Shown one piece after another: positions 1-6,932 of a stretch of DNA of 6,932 bases. The stretch is taken from the NCBI GenBank assembly GCA_947486675.1, contig CANKUF010000037.1, positions 1 to 6,932 of the forward strand, in the 5' to 3' direction. The DNA is from Acidimicrobiaceae bacterium (GTDB lineage Bacteria > Actinomycetota > Acidimicrobiia > Acidimicrobiales > Ilumatobacteraceae). The notes beneath the pieces were generated by a model. That model made no database searches. It saw nothing but the letters and a program-made list of their open reading frames with translations, and was not told where the DNA came from. The translations under genes and the position numbers were made by a program. The first letter of the stretch is position 1, and the number at the start of each line of letters is the position of its first letter.

Positions 1-14
1 GCTACACAAGATGG

Positions 15-602
15 ATGCCACGGAAGCAATTTGACGCGTCGTATTACAAGCGGTTCTATTCGAGCACCCCAGTGCATAGCCGCAAGAAGGTGGCGCTCCT
101 CGCTAATTCCGTGCACAACATGTGCGCTTGGTGGGATGTGCCCGTGCGGTCAGTGCTCGATGTCGGAGCGGGTCTTGGTTACTGGCGTGATTGGTACGCC
201 GAGAATTATCCAAAAGTTAAACGTCTGTCAACCGACATCAGCGAGCATGCATGCGAAAAATACGGCCACGAACAACACGACATTGGCATATGGGCGCCGA
301 ACACCAAGTTTGATCTCGTGGTGTGTCACGGCGTGTTGCAGTACCTTGGCGATAAACAGGCTGAGTCGGCAATTCGTAATCTTGCAAAAGCAACACGACA
401 TGTTCTGTATTTAGAAGTGCCTACCAAATCAGATCTGCGTCATGTGGTGGACAAAGTGGCAACCGATTTAGATATTCACTCGCGCACTGGCGACTGGTAT
501 CGCAATCGCTTGTCGAAATATTTCGTGCAAGCAGGCGCAGGATTATGGGTTGCTAAATCTTCAGAAGCAGTGCTGTACGAACTAGAGCGAACGAAACAGT
601 AA
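15..602 (+). CDS. Class I SAM-dependent methyltransferase, substrate unknown
   Basis: A 195-residue cytosolic protein with a class I (Rossmann-fold) methyltransferase core. Seen: the glycine-rich SAM-binding motif I, VLDVGAGLGYW, at residues 47-57; a candidate acidic ribose-binding residue, D74, after the second strand (RLSTDIS); and a motif IV-like strand, DLVVCHGVLQYL, at 100-111. The N-terminal FDASYYKRFY at 6-15 and C-terminal RTGDWYRNRL around 157-166 recall a family of short stand-alone actinobacterial methyltransferases, none with a substrate I can name. The ATG at 15 puts the FD..YY..FY element at the usual distance from the N-terminus, but the frame stays open to the left edge, so an earlier start cannot be excluded. 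No ribosome-binding site is visible in the 14 bases present. It converges on bioY with 14 nt between stop codons, so shared function is not implied. The methyltransferase assignment is secure; the substrate (small molecule, lipid or protein) is not. Confidence 0.85.
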   Translation: MPRKQFDASYYKRFYSSTPVHSRKKVALLANSVHNMCAWWDVPVRSVLDVGAGLGYWRDWYAENYPKVKRLSTDISEHACEKYGHEQHDIGIWAPNTKFDLVVCHGVLQYLGDKQAESAIRNLAKATRHVLYLEVPTKSDLRHVVDKVATDLDIHSRTGDWYRNRLSKYFVQAGAGLWVAKSSEAVLYELERTKQ

Positions 603-604
603 CG

Positions 605-630
605 CGAAGAGCGAAACTATTTGCTCTTCG
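605..630. terminator. Hairpin between convergent genes, candidate bidirectional terminator
   Basis: A perfect 8-bp inverted repeat, CGAAGAGC (605-612) and GCTCTTCG (623-630). In the plus-strand RNA it can extend inward through a G-U and two A-U pairs to a 4-nt loop at 616-619. It starts 3 nt after the methyltransferase stop codon and contains the last codons of bioY, whose TAG (617-619) falls in the loop. Neither side has a run of T, so if it terminates it does so as an intrinsic hairpin without a U-tract, a form proposed for actinobacteria, or it protects 3' ends. The structure is read from the sequence; the terminator role is inferred from its position. Confidence 0.6.
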
Positions 631-1237
631 AAATTGCTGCCCACACCGAGGTGGTGCAACCTGCAGCAACGAGTGCCTTCAAGAGGTCGCCAACCAAAAA
701 TGGTGCAACTCCCATGTTGATTGCGTTTTGCTCACCATTAGCCAATGGCACATTCAGATGAATTGATAGCCAAGTTGCGCCGAATGCGTAGATGATGGTG
801 GAGCCAAGCAGCATTGCTGGAAGCGACGTTGCGAAATTGCGATCGTGTTTCTTTTCTGCCAGGTAGCCAATTGCGCCTGCCGCAACAACGAAGCCCACGA
901 GGTAACCCATGGTTGCACCAGTTCCCTTTTCCCAACCACCCGCGCCACCTGAATAGAACGGAAGACCAACAAGTCCGGCAAACCAATACACCAACTGACT
1001 GAGTGCGCCACGGCGGGAACCAAGCACGGCACCCGAGAGCAGCACGGCAAACGTTTGACCCGTAAGTGGAACTGGCGTGAAGCCCAATGGAATTTCAATC
1101 TGTGCTGCAAGTGCAGTGAGCAGTGCAAAACCAACTACCAACACTGCGTCCTGTGCAATGGCCCGATTACGGGAATCGCGACGTGGGAAGAGGTCTGCAA
1201 GTACTTGAGTTGATGACGAAATCGTTGTGGTGGTCAT
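617..1237 (-). CDS. bioY: Biotin ECF transporter substrate-binding component BioY
   Basis: A 206-residue integral membrane protein of the BioY family, the S component that binds biotin and delivers it through an energy-coupling-factor transporter. Seen: several hydrophobic segments (about residues 30-48, 60-75, 80-97, 108-127, 138-160 and 176-200); the family signature region PVPLTGQTFAVLLSG at 56-70; LGSRRGALSQLVYW at 72-85; GLPFYSGGAGGW at 91-102; and the C-terminal FLVGDLLK at 180-187. The usual PTGGYL element reads ATMGYL at 108-113. I chose the ATG at 1237: a start 26 codons upstream (1315) would overlap the divergent phosphorylase gene, has the wrong composition for an S-component N-terminus, and would place a -10-like TAAAGT inside the gene. 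It has no same-strand neighbours in the window, and no EcfA or EcfT gene is present, so it would use a shared module encoded elsewhere or act alone. I saw no BioR-type (TTATMKATAA) or BioQ-like palindrome upstream. Confidence 0.9.
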   Translation of the reverse strand: MTTTTISSSTQVLADLFPRRDSRNRAIAQDAVLVVGFALLTALAAQIEIPLGFTPVPLTGQTFAVLLSGAVLGSRRGALSQLVYWFAGLVGLPFYSGGAGGWEKGTGATMGYLVGFVVAAGAIGYLAEKKHDRNFATSLPAMLLGSTIIYAFGATWLSIHLNVPLANGEQNAINMGVAPFLVGDLLKALVAAGCTTSVWAAISKSK

Positions 1238-1245
1238 GGGAAACG

Positions 1246-1251
1246 ACTTTA
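1246..1251 (-). promoter_or_regulatory. Candidate -10 element of bioY, leaderless start
   Basis: On the minus strand TAAAGT (TANNNT type) is followed by 8 nt (CGTTTCCC) and then the bioY ATG at 1237. That spacing would put the transcription start at or within a nucleotide or two of the start codon, giving a leaderless mRNA. No Shine-Dalgarno sequence precedes the ATG, which is consistent. The -35 region is poor (TTCGCC or TTTCGC at 18-19 nt). The position is compelling; the hexamer alone is weak evidence. Confidence 0.4.
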
Positions 1252-1285
1252 CAGGCGACAACAAGTAAAGGCGAAACCCTCTGCG

Positions 1286-1291
1286 TAGCAT
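1286..1291 (+). promoter_or_regulatory. Candidate -10 element of the nucleoside operon, leaderless start
   Basis: TAGCAT (TANNNT type) is followed by 6 nt (TGGGTT) and then the phosphorylase ATG at 1298, the distance expected between a -10 box and a transcription start located on the start codon itself. There is no Shine-Dalgarno sequence upstream of that ATG and no convincing -35 hexamer. It mirrors the arrangement on the opposite strand for bioY. The spacer 1238-1297 holds nothing else I can recognise. Confidence 0.35.
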
Positions 1292-1297
1292 TGGGTT

Positions 1298-2164
1298 ATG
1301 GAAAACGCGGTGCATGAAGCCTTTGCGCTAGCAGAAAGCGCAGCTTCGGTCATTCGCGCTGCATTTCCTGCTCAACACGACATGCTCGTGGTATTGGGTT
1401 CTGGCTGGGCAGAATCGGTGCCGGCACTCGAAGCAATGTCTACCTCACCAGTGCTCACATTGGATGTTGCCGATATTCCCGGATTTAAAAAACCCACCGC
1501 TCTCGGTCACGGTGGTGCGCTGAAGTCCATTCGCATCGGCACCACACCAGTACTGCTGCTTACTGGCCGAACACATTTATATGAAGGTCGCGGAGTGCAC
1601 GCTGTAGTGCATGGCGTGCGTACGGCGTTCGCACTTGGTTGCCGCACGGTGTTGCTCACCAATGGCGCTGGTTGCTTGCGCACAGATTGGAACGTAGGAA
1701 CACCAGTGGTCATTCGCGACCACATCAACCTCACTGCGCATTCGCCGCTTACTGGGGACAATGCTCCCGCACCACTTGCAGGCCGTTTTGTTGACCTCAC
1801 CGATGCATACAACGAATCACTGCGCGCACTCGTTCGCACGGTTGAACCGGGTATCAATGAAGCCGTGTACTTAGGACTGCACGGCCCACACTTTGAAACA
1901 CCCGCTGAAATTCGAATGGCAGCAACTTGGGGTGCAGAAATGGTGGGAATGTCCACCGTGCTCGAAACCATCGCTGCTCGCCATTTAGGAATGAACGTGT
2001 TGGCCTTGTCACTAGCAACCAACCTTGCATCTGGCCTCAGTGGCAACAAGCTCTCTGGTGAAGAAGTGATTCAAGTTGGTAAAGATTCGTCGAAGAAAGT
2101 AGGCGACCTGTTGGGTCGCGTTCTCATTGCCTTCGATCAACAGAAAGGCACACTCGCTTTATGA
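1298..2164 (+). CDS. punA: Purine nucleoside phosphorylase, trimeric 6-oxopurine type
   Basis: A 288-residue cytosolic enzyme that splits inosine, guanosine or their deoxy forms with phosphate into the base and (deoxy)ribose 1-phosphate. Seen: phosphate-loop LGSGWA at residues 33-38 with S35; GRTHLYEG at 90-97, in which R91, H93 and Y95 match human R84, H86 and Y88; TNGAGCL at 121-127, matching TNAAGGL-type loops; GPHFETPAE at 196-204 with base-binding E200 (human E201); VGMST at 216-220; and N242 in the ATN triplet (human N243). This residue set defines the low-molecular-mass homotrimeric class, which prefers 6-oxopurines and handles adenosine poorly, so an adenosine-type deaminase upstream of it makes metabolic sense. 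The next gene supplies one, overlapping its stop codon by 4 nt (ATGA). It is the first gene of the operon, possibly translated from a leaderless mRNA. An MTA phosphorylase is less likely, because those have a different residue pattern around the base-binding Asn. Confidence 0.9.
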   Translation: MENAVHEAFALAESAASVIRAAFPAQHDMLVVLGSGWAESVPALEAMSTSPVLTLDVADIPGFKKPTALGHGGALKSIRIGTTPVLLLTGRTHLYEGRGVHAVVHGVRTAFALGCRTVLLTNGAGCLRTDWNVGTPVVIRDHINLTAHSPLTGDNAPAPLAGRFVDLTDAYNESLRALVRTVEPGINEAVYLGLHGPHFETPAEIRMAATWGAEMVGMSTVLETIAARHLGMNVLALSLATNLASGLSGNKLSGEEVIQVGKDSSKKVGDLLGRVLIAFDQQKGTLAL

Positions 2165-3501
2165 GTAACGACATGCTCGCCATCATCAACGCCCGTGTGG
2201 TCACTGTGGATGCGCAAGGCACCATTATCGATAACGCCACGATTGTTGTTGATGAAAATGGATTGATTCGCGAAATTGCTCCTGGCCCTGTTTCGCACAC
2301 CGCTACCAATGTGATTGATGCTCGTGGTGGAATAGTGATGCCCGGCCTCGTGAACGCTCACGCACACTTGGGCATGACGTTGTTCCGTGGACTTGGCGAT
2401 GACATGAACTTGGAAGACTTTCTTGCGCGCTTGATGCCAGCAGAGATCAATATTTTGAATCACGACGCAGTTGTTGCCGGCACCGAACTTGGCGCTCTTG
2501 AATCGCTGCTCGGTGGAATTACCACCACACTCGACATGTACTACTTGCCCGATGCAGCACAAGAAGTTGCGGTCCGCAGTGGCGCACGCATCTTCTCGGC
2601 TCCGAACTTGCTCGAATCAGACGGCCCAGAGCCACTTTCGTTCGATGCACGTATGGAATGGTCTGACACATGGCTCACCGCAGCGAATGCTGCAGGTAAC
2701 GATTCATTGAATTGGCTTGCACCACACAGTACGTATTTGCTTGGAGAAGAGCACCTTCTGCGCATTGCAGCATTGGCTGAAAAGCACGGCGCTCATATTC
2801 ATGTGCATGCAAGTGAAACCGTTGGCGAAATGAAATTGGTTGCCAATCGCCACAATGGACGCACACCAATTCAAGTGCTTGCTGATACTGATTTGTTGAC
2901 TGAAGCAGTACTTGCTCACGGAGTACACCTCACCGACGAGGACATCGAATTAATCGCCGATCACAACGCATCGGTCACGCACTGCCCCGCCAGCAACCAA
3001 AAATTGGCAAGTGGAACAGCGCGAATTCTCGATCTGCACAAAGCCGGCGTCAACGTTGCACTCGGCACCGACGGCCCAGCTTCGGGCAATGACTTGGACT
3101 TATGGCTGGCCATGAGACTTGCTGGGTATGCGCAAAAGAACACCTCACATGATCCAACCGTGTTGCCAGCACTCGATGTCCTGCGCATGGCCACCATCAA
3201 CGGTGCAAAAGCACTGCATGTGGACCACCTCATTGGATCGCTAGAGGTTGGCAAAGCAGCCGACATCATCGTGCTCGATGTGGACTCGCCGTCGCTCACC
3301 CCCGTGTTTGACCCACATGTGGCAATCGTTGCTGCGGCTGGACGAGGCGACGTGTCTTCCGTTGTAGTCAATGGCCGAGTCGTTGTGCACGAAAAGCGTT
3401 CGCTCACGATTGACCATGCGCTGACTGTGCAACGCGTACGAGAACTGGGTAGCCAAGTGATGGCAGCAGTTGAAGAAGTGGAACGCTCCCGCCGCAAGTA
3501 A
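2161..3501 (+). CDS. Amidohydrolase, adenosine/MTA/SAH deaminase group
   Basis: A 446-residue metal-dependent hydrolase of the ATZ/TRZ branch of the amidohydrolase superfamily, predicted to deaminate an adenosine-like nucleoside to its inosine analogue. Seen: an N-terminal beta-sandwich strand; metal ligands H67 and H69 in NAHAHLG; H216 with catalytic E219 in HVHASET; H253 in AHGVHL; D304 in LGTDG; and SVTHCPASNQKLASG at 271-285. The closing AADIIVLD (366-373) and VVNGRVV (402-408) complete the sandwich. Against the Thermotoga MTA/SAH deaminase TM0936, as I recall its sequence, ribose-contacting E84 aligns with E95, but the two arginines that hold the homocysteine carboxylate (R136, R148) align with P148 and about S160. 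That favours adenosine, 5'-deoxyadenosine or MTA over SAH. The ATG at 2161 overlaps the phosphorylase stop codon (ATGA), implying translational coupling; a GAAAGG 12 nt upstream is a distant ribosome-binding site, and an in-frame ATG at 2173 is an alternative start. Family secure; exact substrate open. Confidence 0.85.
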   Translation: MSNDMLAIINARVVTVDAQGTIIDNATIVVDENGLIREIAPGPVSHTATNVIDARGGIVMPGLVNAHAHLGMTLFRGLGDDMNLEDFLARLMPAEINILNHDAVVAGTELGALESLLGGITTTLDMYYLPDAAQEVAVRSGARIFSAPNLLESDGPEPLSFDARMEWSDTWLTAANAAGNDSLNWLAPHSTYLLGEEHLLRIAALAEKHGAHIHVHASETVGEMKLVANRHNGRTPIQVLADTDLLTEAVLAHGVHLTDEDIELIADHNASVTHCPASNQKLASGTARILDLHKAGVNVALGTDGPASGNDLDLWLAMRLAGYAQKNTSHDPTVLPALDVLRMATINGAKALHVDHLIGSLEVGKAADIIVLDVDSPSLTPVFDPHVAIVAAAGRGDVSSVVVNGRVVVHEKRSLTIDHALTVQRVRELGSQVMAAVEEVERSRRK

Positions 3502-3510
3502 TGTGGCGTT

Positions 3511-3921
3511 ATGGCCACTCCTGCAATTGATTGGGTAGCGCTTCGCAATGCTGCCAATGAAGCCGCAACACACGCATACGTTCCGTATTCGAAGTTTCGC
3601 GTCGGTGCTGCTGCACTTGTCGATGATGGTCGAATCATTTCTGGGTGCAACGTAGAAAATGCGTCGTATGGTCTCACATTGTGTGCCGAGTGCGCCATGA
3701 TCGGCGAACTGCACATGGGCGGTGGAGGAAGACTGATTGCCGTCACCTGTGTAGGTAATGGAACCCACGTCACACCATGTGGTCGTTGCCGTCAGTTGTT
3801 GTGGGAACACGGCGGCGCAGAACTGTTAGTGGAAGTTGAGGGTGTACCAACGCCAATGACGGTGCTGCTTCCCGCAGCATTTCCTGAGCATTCCAATTTC
3901 GAAAATCCGGCAGACAAGTAA
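3511..3921 (+). CDS. cdd: Cytidine deaminase
   Basis: A 136-residue zinc enzyme that deaminates cytidine and deoxycytidine to uridine and deoxyuridine, of the short homotetrameric type found in Bacillus and mycobacteria. Seen: YVPYSKFRVGAA at 23-34; substrate-binding GCNVENASYG at 45-54; the catalytic CAEC segment with zinc ligand C58 and proton-shuttling E60; and PCGRCRQLLWEH at 89-100 with zinc ligands C90 and C93. All key residues are present and the length is normal for the family; the C-terminus carries the usual LLPAAF segment. It begins 9 nt after the amidohydrolase stop codon with no clear Shine-Dalgarno sequence, so it is probably translated by coupling or read-on within the operon. 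It adds the pyrimidine branch to the purine pair upstream, although no pyrimidine nucleoside phosphorylase is present in the window. Confidence 0.95.
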   Translation: MATPAIDWVALRNAANEAATHAYVPYSKFRVGAAALVDDGRIISGCNVENASYGLTLCAECAMIGELHMGGGGRLIAVTCVGNGTHVTPCGRCRQLLWEHGGAELLVEVEGVPTPMTVLLPAAFPEHSNFENPADK

Positions 3922-3927
3922 CTCGTC

Positions 3928-4785
3928 ATGACCCCAGTTCTTACCGATGCACAGCTTGCACAATTTCATAACGACGGATTTGTGGTTCTGCCAAAGTTTG
4001 CAAGCGACGAAGCGTGCTTGGCCTTACGCGAGCGCGCCATGCAACTTGCCAAGGAACACGTACCTTCGCCAGAGCAGGCAACTATTTTTACTGCTGACTC
4101 CACTGCTACTCATGCTGCCGATCAGTACTTTCTTACCAGTGGCGACAAGATCCGTTGTTTTTTTGAAAAAGATGCATTCGACGAGCAGGGAAAATTACGC
4201 GCGGAAGCACATTTGTGTTTAAACAAACTTGGTCACGCTATGCACGACCTCGACCCTCAGTTCAGCAAGTTCAGTCACAACGAAAAACTCGCAGCGCTCG
4301 CCAACCAAATTGGCATGCAAGAGCCAAAGTTGCTGCAGAGCATGTACATCTTTAAGCAGCCACGCATTGGTGGCGAAGTGAACTGCCACACCGACCACAC
4401 TTTTTTGTGGACTGAACCACAATCAGTTGTAGGTTTTTGGTTTGCAATCGATGATGCCACCACAGAAAACGGTTGTATGTGGGCGCTTCCTGGTGGTCAC
4501 AAGATTCCTGTGAAATCACGATCGCGAGTCAACGCGGACCGCACTGCTAGTTACATGGAAGTGTTCGACGAGACCCCTTACCCAACAGAGGGCCTCGTAC
4601 CTCTTGAAGCCGAACGTGGAACATTGGTGCTGCTGAATGGAACTCTTCCCCACATGAGTGGACCAAATACCAGTGCTCATCCACGCCATGCGTACACCAT
4701 TCACGCAATTGATAGTCACGCCAATTACCCAGCAGATAACTGGCTACAACGCCCAAGCCTGGTGATGGCTGGGTTTAACGACTAA
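3928..4785 (+). CDS. Phytanoyl-CoA dioxygenase family oxygenase, PHYHD1-like
   Basis: A 285-residue Fe(II)/2-oxoglutarate-dependent oxygenase of the PhyH family. Seen: an N-terminal FHNDGFVVLP at 13-22, typical of the family; the iron-binding HTD at 154-156 (H154, D156); the distal histidine H242 in LPHMSGPN; a 2-oxoglutarate-binding candidate R253 followed by AYTIHAID; and ENGCMWALPGGH at 180-191. It also carries GDKIR.FFEK (72-81), QSMYIFKQPRIGGEV (137-151) and DNWLQRP (270-276), which match the vertebrate protein PHYHD1 closely as I remember it. The catalytic facial triad is complete, so it should be active; by family it would hydroxylate a carbon centre while converting 2-oxoglutarate and oxygen to succinate and carbon dioxide. 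The substrate is unknown. It starts 6 nt after cytidine deaminase and closes the operon, so a nucleoside, nucleobase or ribose derivative is a reasonable guess. It converges with asd, leaving 4 nt between the stop codons. Confidence 0.85.
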   Translation: MTPVLTDAQLAQFHNDGFVVLPKFASDEACLALRERAMQLAKEHVPSPEQATIFTADSTATHAADQYFLTSGDKIRCFFEKDAFDEQGKLRAEAHLCLNKLGHAMHDLDPQFSKFSHNEKLAALANQIGMQEPKLLQSMYIFKQPRIGGEVNCHTDHTFLWTEPQSVVGFWFAIDDATTENGCMWALPGGHKIPVKSRSRVNADRTASYMEVFDETPYPTEGLVPLEAERGTLVLLNGTLPHMSGPNTSAHPRHAYTIHAIDSHANYPADNWLQRPSLVMAGFND

Positions 4786-4789
4786 ATCG

Positions 4790-4792
<3 letters not shown>
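4776..4792. terminator. Weak palindrome spanning the convergent stop codons
   Basis: A 6-bp inverted repeat, TAACGA (4776-4781) and TCGTTA (4787-4792), with a 5-nt loop. The oxygenase stop codon TAA (4783-4785) lies in the loop and the asd stop (complement of 4790-4792) lies in the right arm. On the plus strand it is followed by ATTT-rich sequence, on the minus strand by AAACCC. The stem is short and A/T-rich, so it is at best a weak bidirectional terminator and could be chance. It is listed because the only other space between these operons is 4 nt and nothing else there could end transcription. Confidence 0.25.
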
Positions 4793-6779
<1,987 letters not shown>

Positions 6780-6781
6780 AC

Positions 6782-6932
6782 TCAAACTCCTTCAACAGTT
6801 GCCGACAGCCACCAATGACTTTTGTTCACTCGCTTCATTGGTTTTACCGTCACTCCAAGAGTTTTTACCGTTCGAGTGGTCTTTGCCGAATGATGCACCA
6901 CCACGTTGGTGATTCGTTTCCCACTTGGTGCA
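6782..6932 (-). CDS. Possible 3' end of an upstream gene, cut by the window edge
   Basis: On the minus strand one frame is open from the right edge (6931) down to a TGA at 6784-6782, about 49 codons. It ends 2 nt before the GTG of the PLP enzyme, and the AAGGAG ribosome-binding site lies inside its last codons, which is the geometry of coupled genes in an operon. The predicted residues are basic and rich in Val and Thr (VKTLGVTVKPMKRVNKSHWW, then LSATVEGV). I recognise no family. A second minus-strand frame is also open over most of the region, so the frame choice rests on the stop codon position and on composition. It could instead be a short basic ORF starting at one of three consecutive GTG codons near 6903-6895, or untranslated leader. 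Confidence 0.35.
   Translation of the reverse strand, partial: APSGKRITNVVVHHSAKTTRTVKTLGVTVKPMKRVNKSHWWLSATVEGV
6787..6792 (-). promoter_or_regulatory. Shine-Dalgarno site deciding the PLP enzyme start
   Basis: The minus strand reads AAGGAG, a strong match to the anti-16S consensus and the only one in the window in front of a gene. It is 7 nt from the GTG at 6779 but only 1 nt from the in-frame TTG at 6785, so it supports the GTG as start and shortens the protein by two residues. Confidence 0.7.

Noticed and set aside
2..34. A short plus-strand frame ending at the TGA at 32-34, possibly the end of a preceding gene overlapping the methyltransferase start
   Set aside because: Only about ten codons are visible and all three plus frames are open at the left edge, so there is no basis for a call.
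1238..1297. A biotin-responsive operator (BioR or BioQ type) upstream of bioY
   Set aside because: No TTATMKATAA-like or TGAAC-N-GTTCA-like palindrome is present in the spacer.
1235..1315. A longer bioY with 26 extra N-terminal residues
   Set aside because: The extension overlaps the start of the divergent phosphorylase gene, removes the shared spacer, has no ribosome-binding site and does not look like an S-component N-terminus.
1507..2049. A 180-codon minus-strand frame inside the phosphorylase gene
   Set aside because: It is antisense to conserved phosphorylase motifs, with low-complexity Ser/Arg/Thr composition and no ribosome-binding site or motif.
2961..3773. A 270-codon open frame on the minus strand across the amidohydrolase and cytidine deaminase genes
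   Set aside because: It lies opposite two genes with complete catalytic motifs, has a Ser/Thr/Pro/Ala-rich composition typical of an antisense shadow and shows no recognisable domain.
6894..6932. A 7-bp inverted repeat, TGCACCA and TGGTGCA, with a 25-nt loop at the right edge
   Set aside because: The loop is long, the region is CACC/GGTG-rich so short repeats are expected by chance, and it is cut by the window edge. I could not tie it to an operator or riboswitch.

Overview
The window looks like part of the chromosome of a bacterium with a compact genome and roughly balanced base composition (about half G+C by eye). It is most likely an actinomycete in the broad sense (Actinomycetota). This rests on how closely the aspartate-semialdehyde dehydrogenase and trimeric purine nucleoside phosphorylase resemble actinobacterial versions as I remember them, and on two candidate -10 elements sitting directly upstream of start codons, the arrangement of leaderless transcripts common in that phylum. 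A streamlined aquatic lineage would fit, but that is a guess. I see no mobile element, CRISPR array, tRNA, rRNA or phage gene. More than 95% of the window is coding.

Layout. (1) 15-602 (+): a small class I SAM-dependent methyltransferase of unknown substrate, converging on (2) bioY, 617-1237 (-), the substrate-binding membrane component of a biotin ECF transporter. A hairpin at 605-630 lies at this junction, with the bioY stop codon reaching into its loop. (3) A 60-bp divergent spacer, 1238-1297, with one candidate leaderless -10 box per direction. (4) A tightly packed (+) operon, 1298-4785: trimeric purine nucleoside phosphorylase, then an amidohydrolase of the MTA/SAH/adenosine deaminase group (4-bp overlap), then cytidine deaminase (9-nt gap), then a PHYHD1-like phytanoyl-CoA dioxygenase family oxygenase (6-nt gap). 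(5) A convergent junction of only 4 nt, covered by a weak palindrome. (6) A (-) operon read from 6779 down to 4790: a fold-type II PLP enzyme of the threonine/serine dehydratase type, then aspartate-semialdehyde dehydrogenase. An open frame that ends 2 nt before the PLP gene may be the tail of a further upstream gene running off the right edge.

How the genes fit together. The central operon reads as nucleoside catabolism and salvage. The amidohydrolase would deaminate an adenosine-type nucleoside to the 6-oxo form that this class of phosphorylase accepts, and cytidine deaminase supplies the pyrimidine branch. The PHYHD1-like oxygenase at its end has no textbook role in this pathway and is the most interesting item here: it may be a nucleoside- or ribose-directed 2-oxoglutarate oxygenase. 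The right-hand operon belongs to aspartate-family amino-acid metabolism. Nothing in the window is demonstrably a new biological system.
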